Below, piece by piece: positions 1 through 7,961 of a DNA stretch of 64,000 bases; the stretch's first letter is position 1; every line of letters begins with the position of its first letter. The notes beneath the pieces are model-generated. The model made no database searches. It was not told the origin of the DNA and worked only from the letters and a program-made list of their open reading frames with translations. Made by a program: the position numbers and the translations under genes. The stretch comes from Candidatus Andeanibacterium colombiense (GTDB taxonomy: Bacteria; Pseudomonadota; Alphaproteobacteria; Sphingomonadales; Sphingomonadaceae), in NCBI GenBank assembly GCA_029202985.1, contig CP119316.1, positions 1,426,001 to 1,490,000 of the forward strand. Direction: 5' to 3'.

Positions 1-1
1 T

Positions 2-520
2 GGCTCCAAGCCCGACTTCGTGAGCCACTCGGCTTTGGTGACGGTCTCGCTGGCACTTGGCGGGCACAAGGAAGCGGCTCCGCCGCCGCCTCCCCCGCCG
101 CCGCCTCCTCCCCCGCCGCCCCCGCCTCCGCCGCCGCCGCCGCCGCCCCCCCCGCCGCCGCCGCCGGTGTGCGACAAGGGGCCGTACATCGTGTTCTTCG
201 ACTGGGATAAGTCGGACATCACGCCCGAGGCAGCCTCCACGCTGGATTCGGCCGTTGCCGCCTATGGCAACTGCACCAACGTGCCGATCATGATGGCCGG
301 CTATGCCGACCGTTCGGGCAGCGCGACCTACAACGTCGGCCTGTCGAACCGCCGCAACGCCTCGGTGACGAGCTATCTCACCGGCAAGGGCATTCCGTCG
401 GGCGCGATCAGCAGCAAGGGCTTCGGCGAAGAGAACCCGCGGGTTCCGACCGCCGATGGCGTGCGCGAGCTGCAGAACCGCCGCGTCGAGATCACTTACG
501 GACCCGGTTCGGGCAACTGA
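2..520 (+). CDS. OmpA-family outer membrane protein, C-terminal part (5' end outside window)
   Basis: The frame is open from base 2 into the window, so this is the C-terminal part of a longer protein. It reads the end of a probable beta-barrel (VTVSLALGG), then 29 consecutive prolines, then an OmpA-like peptidoglycan-binding domain of about 110 residues. Family hallmarks are visible: FFDWDKSDITPEA, GYADRSGSATYN, LSNRRNASV, and the closing QNRRVEITYG. Such proteins anchor the outer membrane to peptidoglycan through the periplasmic C-terminal domain, and the proline stretch acts as the linker. A GTG at base 20 is an internal valine, not a start. A strong terminator follows. The family call is secure; which OmpA paralogue it is cannot be told. 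Confidence 0.9.
   Translation, partial: GSKPDFVSHSALVTVSLALGGHKEAAPPPPPPPPPPPPPPPPPPPPPPPPPPPPPVCDKGPYIVFFDWDKSDITPEAASTLDSAVAAYGNCTNVPIMMAGYADRSGSATYNVGLSNRRNASVTSYLTGKGIPSGAISSKGFGEENPRVPTADGVRELQNRRVEITYGPGSGN
80..166 (+). repeat. Run of 29 proline codons (linker of the OmpA-family protein)
   Basis: Codons from base 80 to 166 are all CCN, mostly CCG with CCT and CCC interspersed. They form an uninterrupted 29-proline linker between barrel and peptidoglycan-binding domain. The CCG/CCC runs are prone to slippage, so length may vary between strains or be misassembled. Confidence 0.9.
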
Positions 521-556
521 ACCCGGCCGCACCGCAAGGTGTGATCGAACAACAGG

Positions 557-590
557 AAAGGCCCGGGGGGAAACCTCCGGGCCTTTTTGT
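557..590 (+). terminator. Rho-independent terminator of the OmpA-family gene
   Basis: A GC-rich hairpin (stem AAGGCCCGG / CCGGGCCTT) is followed directly by a T-run. It lies about 40 bases after the OmpA stop codon. Confidence 0.85.
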
Positions 591-674
591 TCGGGATCGG
601 ATCAAAAACGATTTTCCTACACGCACTACAGGTGCCTATTTGTCCTCTCCCTTGACGGATTCGGGAGGACTTTC

Positions 675-1298
675 ATGAACCGCAGACCGATTTTCGACGC
701 CGTCCGCGCGCTGCGCGGGCAGGGTTTCACGCAGGCCGAAGTCGATGCGCTGGACGAGGCGATCGACCTTGCCGAAGGTTCGCTGCCCGCACGCAAGACC
801 GCATCACCGATCCCCGCGCCCGCGCCGGCCGGCGGGCGAACGATCGGCGCCCCCGGGCTCGCGCTGATCAAACTGTTCGAAGGCTGCGAGAAAAGAACGC
901 CGGGCGGCAAGTTCGAAGCCTACCCCGATCCCGGCACCGGCGACAAGCCGTGGACGATCGGCTGGGGCGCGACCGGGCCGGGGATCGCGCCGGGCACGGT
1001 GTGGACTCAGGCCCAGTGCGACACCCGCCTGACCGAAGACATGCGCAGCTATGCGGCCGCGGTCGAACGCGCGCTGGGCGGCGCGCCTTGCACCGCGAAC
1101 CAGTTCGATGCGCTGGTCAGCTTCCACTACAACACCGGCGCGATCGCCAGCGCGACGCTAACGAAGAAGCACATCGCCCGGGACTACGACGGCGCGAAGG
1201 CCGAATTCGCGAAATGGAACCGCGCGGGCGGGCGGGTGATGCCCGGGCTGGTCAGGCGCCGGGCGGCCGAAGCGAAGCTTTACGCAACCGTTCTTTGA
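675..1298 (+). CDS. Lysozyme, glycoside hydrolase family 24 type
   Basis: 207-residue muramidase-like protein that would cut the glycan strand of peptidoglycan. After a linker rich in Pro and Ala (about residues 40-55) the GH24 catalytic domain starts at [10 protein letters not shown]. The expected Glu (in FEGCEKRT), Asp (in YPDPGTG) and Thr (in TIGWGAT) of the Glu-Asp-Thr triad are present, and the C-terminal [16 protein letters not shown] matches phage-type endolysins. The start at 675 is chosen because GGAGGA lies six bases upstream; an earlier in-frame extension runs through the terminator. No signal peptide is evident. It could be a domesticated phage lysin or a cell-wall remodelling enzyme; no other phage genes are nearby. 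The end overlaps the convergent bpt gene by 19 bases. Confidence 0.85.
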   Translation: MNRRPIFDAVRALRGQGFTQAEVDALDEAIDLAEGSLPARKTASPIPAPAPAGGRTIGAPGLALIKLFEGCEKRTPGGKFEAYPDPGTGDKPWTIGWGATGPGIAPGTVWTQAQCDTRLTEDMRSYAAAVERALGGAPCTANQFDALVSFHYNTGAIASATLTKKHIARDYDGAKAEFAKWNRAGGRVMPGLVRRRAAEAKLYATVL

Positions 1299-2170
1299 AC
1301 CGGCACCGGCGGCAGATCGTCTTCGAAGCGGTACTGCCCCTGCCCGCCGGGAACACCGTCCTTGCCCGATCCGTCGAGCGGAATCGCGCGGGCATCGGGC
1401 GAAGCGGTGGCCCTGGCGATCAGCGCGTCCTGCTCGTCGCCGCTCATCCGCTGCCACCCGTCGGGCGTCAGCCGTTCGAGCGGGCGATAGCGCACCTTGT
1501 ACTGCATCCGCGCCGAGCCTTCGACCCAGTAGCCGAGATAGACATAGGGCAGGCCGACCTCGGTCGCGCGGACGATATGATCGAGGATGATGTAATTGCC
1601 GAGCCCGGCCCGCGCTTCATGTTGCGGATCGTAGAAGCTGTAGATCATCGAATAGCCATCGGCCTGGCGGTCGGTCAGGCAGGCGCCGACCAGCCGGCCC
1701 GGTTCGCCATCGGCGGTCGGTTCGCGGTATTCGACGAGTACCGAGGTGACCGGTGTGTGTTCGACCATGTCGGCGAAGTCGGTATCGTCCATCGCCGCCA
1801 TCCCCCCGCCCGGGTGGCGGGCGCCGAGATAAAGCTGCAGCAGCTCGAATTGTTCGGTGGTGGCCCAGGGGCGGCATTCGGTCACGATCAGATCGCAATT
1901 GCGCTTCAGATTGCGCTTCTGCGTGTTCGATATCCTGAAATCGCCGGCCGCGACCCGCACCGAGACGCAGGCCCGGCAATTGCTGCAGCTCGGGCGATAG
2001 GCGACGGTCTGGCTGCGGCGGAACCCGATCCGGCCCAGCGCATCGTTCAGCGCATCGGCATGCGGACCCTTGAGTTCGGTGAACACCTTCCGCTCGGTCC
2101 TGCCCGGAAGATACGGGCACGGCGCGGGGCTCGTCACGTAGAACCGGGGAAAGCGAACCGGTACGGTCAC
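1280..2170 (-). CDS. bpt: Aspartate/glutamate leucyltransferase (bacterial N-end rule transferase)
   Basis: 296 residues, the usual Bpt length. It moves leucine from leucyl-tRNA to proteins with N-terminal Asp or Glu, marking them for ClpS/ClpAP degradation in the cytoplasm. Visible family signatures are [17 protein letters not shown] near the N-terminus, the Cys cluster [15 protein letters not shown] (about residues 60-75), and the GNAT-like C-terminal half with [22 protein letters not shown] and [17 protein letters not shown]. The start is a GTG; GAGAGGGG lies upstream. The gene converges on the lysozyme gene with a 19-base overlap. No ClpS or ClpA gene is in the window. Confidence 0.93.
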   Translation of the reverse strand: MTVPVRFPRFYVTSPAPCPYLPGRTERKVFTELKGPHADALNDALGRIGFRRSQTVAYRPSCSNCRACVSVRVAAGDFRISNTQKRNLKRNCDLIVTECRPWATTEQFELLQLYLGARHPGGGMAAMDDTDFADMVEHTPVTSVLVEYREPTADGEPGRLVGACLTDRQADGYSMIYSFYDPQHEARAGLGNYIILDHIVRATEVGLPYVYLGYWVEGSARMQYKVRYRPLERLTPDGWQRMSGDEQDALIARATASPDARAIPLDGSGKDGVPGGQGQYRFEDDLPPVPVQRTVA

Positions 2171-2248
2171 GTTGCGAAGGCCCCTCTCAAGTTGCTGCCC
2201 GGCTGAGCTTCCTCACTATGCGCGGAGGAGTCGCCCGTTGAAACAACC

Positions 2249-2269
2249 TTAACCAAGATTCGTGGTTAA
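2249..2269. promoter_or_regulatory. Palindrome TTAACCA-N7-TGGTTAA with a central GATTC
   Basis: A perfect 7-bp inverted repeat with a 7-base spacer in the bpt/ilvA intergenic region. TTAACC resembles half-sites of the alphaproteobacterial cell-cycle regulator CtrA, and the spacer contains GATTC, a CcrM methylation site (GANTC). It lies upstream of bpt and downstream of ilvA. That it is a regulatory site is inference from the symmetry. Confidence 0.45.
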
Positions 2270-2325
2270 CGAAGGGTTATTTTGCACAGTGTTGCGCCCA
2301 TAGGAGTCCACTGACCCGAAATCGG

Positions 2326-3573
2326 TCAGTTCAGTTCGACTTCGCTAACCGAATAGCCCTTGGCCTGCAGCGCCTCGATCAGGGCGACCAGCTGTTCGCG
2401 GTCGCGCGCCTCGCATTCGATGTCGGTGACGAGGCCCTTGGCGGGGAGATTGGTGAAGATCCGCTGGTGGTAGATCTCGAGGATGTTCACATGATGCGCG
2501 TCGAATTCGTGCATCACCTTGTAGAGCGCGCCGGGGCGATCCTGCAGGAAGATCCGCAACCGCGCGAGGCGGCCCGAGCGGGCGAGATCGCGCAGCAGCA
2601 CGTTCGCGAGCAGGCGCGTGTCGATGTTCCCGCCGCTCAGCACCAGCCCGACATTGCGACCCTTGAACTTCTCCGGATGGCTCAGCACCGCGGCCAGCCC
2701 GGCCGCGCCGGCGCCTTCCACCACGGTCTTCTCGATCTGCAGCAGCAGCGCGACCGCGCGTTCAAGCGCCTGTTCGCTGACCAGCACGATCTCGTCGACC
2801 AGCCCTTCGAGCACCTTGGCGGTGAACACGCCCGGCTGCTTGACCGCGATGCCTTCGGCCAGCGTGTCGCCGCCGCTTTCCATCACATGGCCGCCGAGCT
2901 TCGCATACATCGAAGGATAGAGTTCGGGCTGTACGCCGATCAGGCCGATGTCGGGCTTGAGCGCGCGCGCGACCGTGCCGATCCCCGACAGCAGCCCGCC
3001 GCCGCCGATCGGCACCGCGAGCATGTCGAGCTGCGGCACGTCCTCGAGCATTTCGAGCCCGACCGTGCCCTGCCCCGCGGCGACGTCCGGATCGTCGAAC
3101 GGATGGACGAAGGTCAGGTTGAGCTGCTTCTCCATCGTGCGCGCATATTCGTTCGCTTCGTCGAAGGTCTCGCCTTCCAGCACGACCTTGCCGCCGACCT
3201 GTTCGGTCTGGATCACCTTCACCATCGGGGTGGTGCGCGGCATCACGATCGTCACCGGCACGCCCAGCCGGGTGCCGTGATAGGCAAGGCCCTGCGAATG
3301 ATTGCCGGCAGAGGCGGTGATCACGCCGCGGCTCTTCTGCTCCTCGGTCAGCAGCAGCAATTTGTTGAGCGCGCCGCGCTCCTTATAGGCAGCGGTGAAC
3401 TGGAGGTTCTCGAACTTGAGCCAGATGTTCGCGCCGGTAATCTGCGACAGGGTCTTGCTGTAATCGGTCGGGGTGCGGACCACCGCATCGCCGATCCGCG
3501 CGGCGGCCGCGCGGACATCGTCGATCGTCAGCAGCGGTTTCGCTGCGCTTTCCAGGACATTGCTGTTGCTCAT
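2326..3573 (-). CDS. ilvA: Threonine ammonia-lyase (threonine dehydratase)
   Basis: 415-residue PLP enzyme that converts threonine to 2-oxobutyrate and ammonia, the first step towards isoleucine. The PLP lysine sits in FTAAYKERGALNKL. SAGNHSQG and the phosphate-binding GGGGLLSG loop are clear, and a small ACT-like regulatory domain (RLRIFLQDRPGALYKVM onward) closes the protein. Size and the single C-terminal domain fit the short, TdcB-like form found in many alphaproteobacteria rather than the 510-residue enterobacterial IlvA. The start at 3573 (MSNSNVLES) is taken because the conserved fold begins shortly after; the open frame extends much further upstream but over the divergent gene. It is transcribed divergently from the dehydrogenase at 3689. 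Confidence 0.92.
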   Translation of the reverse strand: MSNSNVLESAAKPLLTIDDVRAAAARIGDAVVRTPTDYSKTLSQITGANIWLKFENLQFTAAYKERGALNKLLLLTEEQKSRGVITASAGNHSQGLAYHGTRLGVPVTIVMPRTTPMVKVIQTEQVGGKVVLEGETFDEANEYARTMEKQLNLTFVHPFDDPDVAAGQGTVGLEMLEDVPQLDMLAVPIGGGGLLSGIGTVARALKPDIGLIGVQPELYPSMYAKLGGHVMESGGDTLAEGIAVKQPGVFTAKVLEGLVDEIVLVSEQALERAVALLLQIEKTVVEGAGAAGLAAVLSHPEKFKGRNVGLVLSGGNIDTRLLANVLLRDLARSGRLARLRIFLQDRPGALYKVMHEFDAHHVNILEIYHQRIFTNLPAKGLVTDIECEARDREQLVALIEALQAKGYSVSEVELN

Positions 3574-3688
3574 AATGGGGGGCACGTAACGGAAAAGGCG
3601 CCGACATGGAAACATACAATCGCTTGGGTAATCGGTGGCCCGCCCAACCGATTGCCTTGCGGGCGAAGACCATGCACAGCATGCGGCG

Positions 3689-4591
3689 ATGACTGCTCCG
3701 AAGAAAATCGCCTTTCTCGGCCTCGGCGTGATGGGCGGGCCGATGGCCGGCCACCTCGCCCGCGCCGGATATACCGTGACATTGTGGAACCGCACCCGCG
3801 CGCGCGCCGTAGAGCGGGCGGAACTGCTGGCGGGCGAAGGGCTGAAAGTCCGCATCGCCGAGACAGCGGCCGAAGCCGCTGCCGGACAGGATGTGGTGCT
3901 GAGCTGCGTCGGCAACGACCATGACCTTGCCGAGGTGGTGCTCGGCCCCGATGGCGCGCTCGCCGCGATGACGCCGGGCGCGCTGTTCATCGATCACACC
4001 ACCGTCTCCGCCGAAATCGCCCGCACGATCGCCGCCGAGGCCGAGCGCCTCGGGCTGCTCGCGGTCGATGCGCCGGTCTCGGGCGGACAGGCGGGCGCCG
4101 AAAGCGGCAAGCTCTCGATCATGTGCGGCGGTTCGGCCGAGGCGATCGCCCGGGCAGTGCCGGTGATGCAGGCCTATGGCGCGCGCATCGTCCATGTCGG
4201 CGGGCCGGGCGCCGGGCAGACGACCAAGGCGGTCAACCAGATCTGCATCGCGGGCACGGTCCAGAGCCTGTCCGAAGCGATCCGCTTCGCGCAGGCCGCT
4301 GGGCTCGATACCGAACGCGTGTTCGAAGCGGTTTCCGGCGGCGCGGCGCAGAGCTGGCAGATGGTCAACCGCTGGGCGACGATGGACGCGGGCGAGTTCG
4401 ATTTCGGCTTCGCGGTCGACTGGATGCGCAAGGACCTCGCCATAGCGCTGGCCGAAGCGCGGAACCTCGGCGTGGAACTGCCGGTGACCGCGCTGGTCGA
4501 TGGCTACTATGCCGAAGTCCAGGCGCTCGGCGGCGGGCGGCAGGATACCAGCTCGCTGATCCGGCGGCTGCCGAAAGGGAAGGCGAAGTGA
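3689..4591 (+). CDS. NAD(P)-dependent 3-hydroxyisobutyrate dehydrogenase-like oxidoreductase
   Basis: 300-residue member of the beta-hydroxyacid dehydrogenase family (relatives are MmsB, GarR and glyoxylate/succinic semialdehyde reductases). The Rossmann motif GLGVMGGPMAGHLARAG is at residues 8-24. The substrate-binding DAPVSGGQAGAESGKL and the catalytic lysine region GAGQTTKAVNQ follow in the usual order. It would oxidise or reduce a short 3-hydroxy acid in the cytoplasm; the exact substrate cannot be told. The start at 3689 is the first ATG directly before the Rossmann strand. Its stop codon overlaps the GTG start of the next gene, so the two are probably co-transcribed. Confidence 0.85.
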   Translation: MTAPKKIAFLGLGVMGGPMAGHLARAGYTVTLWNRTRARAVERAELLAGEGLKVRIAETAAEAAAGQDVVLSCVGNDHDLAEVVLGPDGALAAMTPGALFIDHTTVSAEIARTIAAEAERLGLLAVDAPVSGGQAGAESGKLSIMCGGSAEAIARAVPVMQAYGARIVHVGGPGAGQTTKAVNQICIAGTVQSLSEAIRFAQAAGLDTERVFEAVSGGAAQSWQMVNRWATMDAGEFDFGFAVDWMRKDLAIALAEARNLGVELPVTALVDGYYAEVQALGGGRQDTSSLIRRLPKGKAK

Positions 4592-6342
4592 GGGTGCGCG
4601 ACGAACAGAACCTCCCCCGATGGGGGAGGATCATCCTGCTCGCCAATTCGGCCCTTCTCGCTCTCACCGCCGCGCCCGCGTTCGCCGACACGCTGATCGA
4701 CCACCTCAACGGCATCTCGATCGCCCGCGATGGCAGCGTCACCCGCTTCGAAGGCATGCTGGTGCAGGACGATGGCCGCGTCCGCCAGATCCTCAAGAAG
4801 GGCGACGAGCCGCAGGTCCCGGTCCAGTATCATGTCGACGGCCAGGGCCGCACGGTCGTGCCGGGCATGATCGACGCGCATGTCCACTTGATGGATATCG
4901 GCTTCGGCGCGCTGACGCTCGATCTGTCCGACACCAGCTCGCTGGCCGAAGCGCAGGCGAAGATCGCCGCCTATGCCGCGAAATATCCGATGCGCCCGTG
5001 GATCGTCGGCAGTGGCTGGAACCAGGAGAAATGGGGCCTCGGCCGTTTCCCCACGGCTGCCGAACTCGACGCGGCGGTGCCCGACCGGCCGGTCTGGCTG
5101 AGCCGGGTCGACGGCCACGCCGGCTGGGCCAACACCAAGGCGATCGCGCTGGCGGGCGTCACCGCCAAGACTCCCGAACCGGCCGGCGGGCGGATCACCC
5201 GCGTCGCCGGTGCGATCAAGACACCGGCGGGCGTGTTCATCGACAATGCCCAGGCGCTGATCGCCGCCAAGGTCCCCGATCCGCGCCCGGAGGACCGCGA
5301 CCTCGCCTTCCTAACCGCGCAGGACATGCTGCTCAAGCGCGGTGTCACCGCGGTCGCCGACATGGGCATCGGGATCGAGGACTGGCAGAGCTATCGCCGC
5401 GCGGGCGACAACGGCAATCTGCGCATCCGCATCATGGCCTATGCCGACAGTGTCGATAACATGGTGCTGATCGGCGGGCCGGGCCCGACCCCGTGGCTCT
5501 ATGACGACCGGCTGAAGCTCGAGGGGATCAAGCTCTATCTCGATGGCGCGCTCGGCTCGCGCGGGGCCTGGCTCAAGGCACCCTATGCCGACGATCCGGC
5601 CAACATCGGCCTCCAGCGCCTGAGTTCAAGCCAGCTCCGAAACATCATGAGCCGCGCCGCGCTCGATCATTTCCAGGTCGCGGTCCACGCGATCGGCGAT
5701 GCCGCCAATGCCGAAATCCTCAACGCGATCGCCGAGATGTCGGATACCTACCGGGGCGACCGGCGCTGGCGGATCGAGCACGCGCAGATCGTCGATCCGG
5801 CGGATCTGCCGCGCTTTGCCGTACACGGCATCGTCGCGTCGATGCAGCCGGTCCACGAAGCCAGCGACCGGGCGATGGCCGAGGCGCGGCTTGGGCCAGC
5901 ACGGTTAGCGGGCGCCTATGCGTGGAAGACGCTGGAGGACGAGAAGGTCCCGCTCGCCTTCGGGTCCGACGCGCCGGTGGAACTGCCCGATCCCTTCGCC
6001 GGCATCGCGACCGCGATCACCCGCCAGGATGCGAACGATCAGCCGTTCGGCGGCTGGCAGCCGCAGCAGATCATCACCCGCGAACAAGCGCTGGCCGCCT
6101 ACACCTCGGGCGCCGCCTATGCCGGTTTCGCCGACGGGCATTTCGGCCAGCTGGTCGCCGGCGAGCGCGCCGACTTCCTGGTGCTCGACCACGATCCGCT
6201 GCTCGCAAGTCCGCAGGAAATCCGCGCAACCAAGGTGCTGGAAGTGTGGATCAACGGCCAGCAGGTCACCGGCACCACCGCCCCGCCGCCGGAGACCTAC
6301 GACCTGCCCGAGCCGAAACAGCCGGTGTTCGACAGCCGCTGA
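4588..6342 (+). CDS. Exported metal-dependent amidohydrolase (YtcJ-like, amidohydrolase family 3)
   Basis: 584 residues with an N-terminal hydrophobic segment ending APAFA (about residue 34), which reads as a signal peptide. Metal and active-site motifs of the amidohydrolase superfamily are present: PGMIDAHVHLMDIG, AVHAIGDAAN, RIEHAQIV and FGSDAPVE. Such proteins hydrolyse amide or related bonds; the substrate is unknown. The GTG start overlaps the TGA of the preceding gene, and AAGGGAAGG lies six bases upstream. Unusually, codons 8-14 contain a perfect 8-bp hairpin (4611-4629: CCTCCCCC / GGGGGAGG) that could mask early translation. A second in-frame GTG lies two codons on. Confidence 0.85.
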   Translation: MRVRDEQNLPRWGRIILLANSALLALTAAPAFADTLIDHLNGISIARDGSVTRFEGMLVQDDGRVRQILKKGDEPQVPVQYHVDGQGRTVVPGMIDAHVHLMDIGFGALTLDLSDTSSLAEAQAKIAAYAAKYPMRPWIVGSGWNQEKWGLGRFPTAAELDAAVPDRPVWLSRVDGHAGWANTKAIALAGVTAKTPEPAGGRITRVAGAIKTPAGVFIDNAQALIAAKVPDPRPEDRDLAFLTAQDMLLKRGVTAVADMGIGIEDWQSYRRAGDNGNLRIRIMAYADSVDNMVLIGGPGPTPWLYDDRLKLEGIKLYLDGALGSRGAWLKAPYADDPANIGLQRLSSSQLRNIMSRAALDHFQVAVHAIGDAANAEILNAIAEMSDTYRGDRRWRIEHAQIVDPADLPRFAVHGIVASMQPVHEASDRAMAEARLGPARLAGAYAWKTLEDEKVPLAFGSDAPVELPDPFAGIATAITRQDANDQPFGGWQPQQIITREQALAAYTSGAAYAGFADGHFGQLVAGERADFLVLDHDPLLASPQEIRATKVLEVWINGQQVTGTTAPPPETYDLPEPKQPVFDSR

Positions 6343-6349
6343 AGCGCGG

Positions 6350-7177
6350 TCAGACCTTCGGCGCCTCTAGCACCTTCGCTTCACCGGCAGCTTCGGCCGC
6401 GGCCTCTTCCGCCTTCTCGCGCTCGCGCTTGCGTTCGCCGAACAGCATGATCAGCAGCGACGCTTCGAACAGCAGCAGCAGCGGGATCGCGAGCATCAGT
6501 TGCGAGCCGACATCCGGCGGAGTCGCTACCGCCGCGACCGCGACGATCGCGACGATGATGTAGCGCCGGGCGGTGACGAGCTGCTTGCGGCTGACGATCC
6601 CCGCCCGGTTCAGCAGCAGCAGCAGCACCGGCAGCAGGAAGCTGATCCCGAAGCCGAGGATGAAGCGCATCACCAGATCGAGGTAATCGCCCATCGCCGG
6701 CAGCGCCTCCTGGGTGATCCCGCCTTCGGTCCCCTGAAACTTCAGGAAGAATTTGAACGCCGTGGGCATCACCACGAAATAGGCGAGCGACGCGCCGGCC
6801 GCGAACAGGATCGGGGTGGCGAACAGGAACGGCAGGAACGCCTTCTTCTCTTTCGCGTAGAGCCCCGGCGCGACGAAGGCCCACAGCTGGTTCGCGATGA
6901 TCGGGAAGCAGATCAGCACCGCCGCGAACAGCGCGACCTTGATCTCGACGAAGAAGGCTTCGTAGAGCTTGGTATAAACGAGCCGGCCCTGCCCCTTGGG
7001 AAAGGCCGCGGCGAGCGGGCGGACCAGCAGGCCGAAGATCTTGTCGGCGAAATAGAAGCAGCCGGCGAAGGCCACCGCCAGCGCGACGATGCAGCGCATC
7101 AGCCGGCTGCGCAGTTCGATCAGATGGTCGAGCAGCGGTGCCTGGCTATCGTCGATATCGCGGATGTTGAACGCCAT
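6350..7177 (-). CDS. tatC: Sec-independent protein translocase subunit TatC
   Basis: 275-residue inner-membrane protein that, with TatB, forms the receptor for twin-arginine signal peptides and exports folded proteins. It has the typical opening PLLDHLIELRSRL, six hydrophobic segments, and the conserved LWAFVAPGLYAKEKK loop and TPPDVGSQL motif. The C-terminal tail (KREREKAEEAAAEAAGEAK) is charged and longer than in E. coli. Its start codon overlaps the tatB stop by one base (TAATG). It is the last gene of the tatA-tatB-tatC operon and of the larger minus-strand block. Confidence 0.96.
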   Translation of the reverse strand: MAFNIRDIDDSQAPLLDHLIELRSRLMRCIVALAVAFAGCFYFADKIFGLLVRPLAAAFPKGQGRLVYTKLYEAFFVEIKVALFAAVLICFPIIANQLWAFVAPGLYAKEKKAFLPFLFATPILFAAGASLAYFVVMPTAFKFFLKFQGTEGGITQEALPAMGDYLDLVMRFILGFGISFLLPVLLLLLNRAGIVSRKQLVTARRYIIVAIVAVAAVATPPDVGSQLMLAIPLLLLFEASLLIMLFGERKREREKAEEAAAEAAGEAKVLEAPKV

Positions 7178-7593
7178 TATCCGGCGTCCTTTTCGGCGGG
7201 CTTCTTCCGCGCGCGCGGCTTGGGCTCAGGTTCGTCAGGCGCGGCTTCGGCCGCGACTTCTGCCTGGAGTGCCAGTTCGGCCTCGCCGGACGGATCCTCG
7301 GGCGGAGGCAGCGGGACCATCTCGACGCCGCCGCCATTCGCCGCGGTCAATTCGATTGCCGGATGCTGTTCCATCACCTTGCGATTCTGTTCCTGCCACT
7401 TCTTCTCCATCTCCTCCATCTCCGCTTCGCGGATCATGGTTTCGATGCCGGATTTGAAGTGGTTGGACATGCGCCGCATCTTGCCGATGAAACGCCCCGC
7501 GATCCGCAGCGCGACAGGCATGTCCTTCGGGCCGATCACGAGGACCGCCACGACCACCACGAGAAGAAACTCGGACCCGCTGACGTCGAACAT
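7177..7593 (-). CDS. tatB: Sec-independent protein translocase subunit TatB
   Basis: 138 residues. The N-terminal membrane helix FLLVVVVAVLVIGPKDMPVALR has the TatB features: a Glu just before the helix (GSEF) and GPKDMP at the hinge. It is followed by an amphipathic helix and an acidic, Pro/Ala-rich tail. TatB partners TatC in signal-peptide recognition at the inner membrane. The gene lies between tatA (23-base gap) and tatC (1-base overlap). The tail is poorly conserved in the family and gives no further information. Confidence 0.93.
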   Translation of the reverse strand: MFDVSGSEFLLVVVVAVLVIGPKDMPVALRIAGRFIGKMRRMSNHFKSGIETMIREAEMEEMEKKWQEQNRKVMEQHPAIELTAANGGGVEMVPLPPPEDPSGEAELALQAEVAAEAAPDEPEPKPRARKKPAEKDAG

Positions 7594-7616
7594 GGCTCAG
7601 GGCCGCCGGGTATGAA

Positions 7617-7883
7617 TCAGGACTTGGGCGCGTCGCCGGATCCGGTGCGTTCGCCCTCCACGGGCTGCTCGGAAGAATGCGCCTGCGGGATCTGGGCCGG
7701 CGGAATCTGGGGCGCTGCCGCCGGGGGCGTGGACGCATTCTTGTCCGCGTCGTTCATGCCCTCCTTGAAGCTTTTGATCCCCTTGCCGAAATCGCCCATC
7801 GTCTCGGAAATACGGCCGCGCCCGAACAGGACGAGGACCACGACAAGCACGATCAGCCAGTGCCAGATCGACAAACCACCCAT
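7617..7883 (-). CDS. tatA: Sec-independent protein translocase subunit TatA
   Basis: 88-residue pore-forming Tat component. It has the short N-terminal helix [15 protein letters not shown], the [22 protein letters not shown] amphipathic segment typical of TatA, and a Pro/Ala/Gln-rich tail. The start at 7883 ([10 protein letters not shown]) gives the canonical short N-terminus. An in-frame ATG 17 codons upstream would put a charged leader before the helix and is rejected. It is the first gene of tatABC, 78 bases after scpB on the same strand. Confidence 0.93.
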   Translation of the reverse strand: MGGLSIWHWLIVLVVVLVLFGRGRISETMGDFGKGIKSFKEGMNDADKNASTPPAAAPQIPPAQIPQAHSSEQPVEGERTGSGDAPKS

Positions 7884-7961
7884 TGGAAAACTCCACTCCG
7901 CAAAATGCGGGGCCGATCGCGGCCCGCGGCTCATTTAGGACATAAATAGGGCAGTTGCCAG

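Noticed and set aside
57..293. Arg-rich open frame over the proline tract
   Set aside because: Out-of-frame reading of CCG repeats as CGC; the OmpA frame is clearly real.
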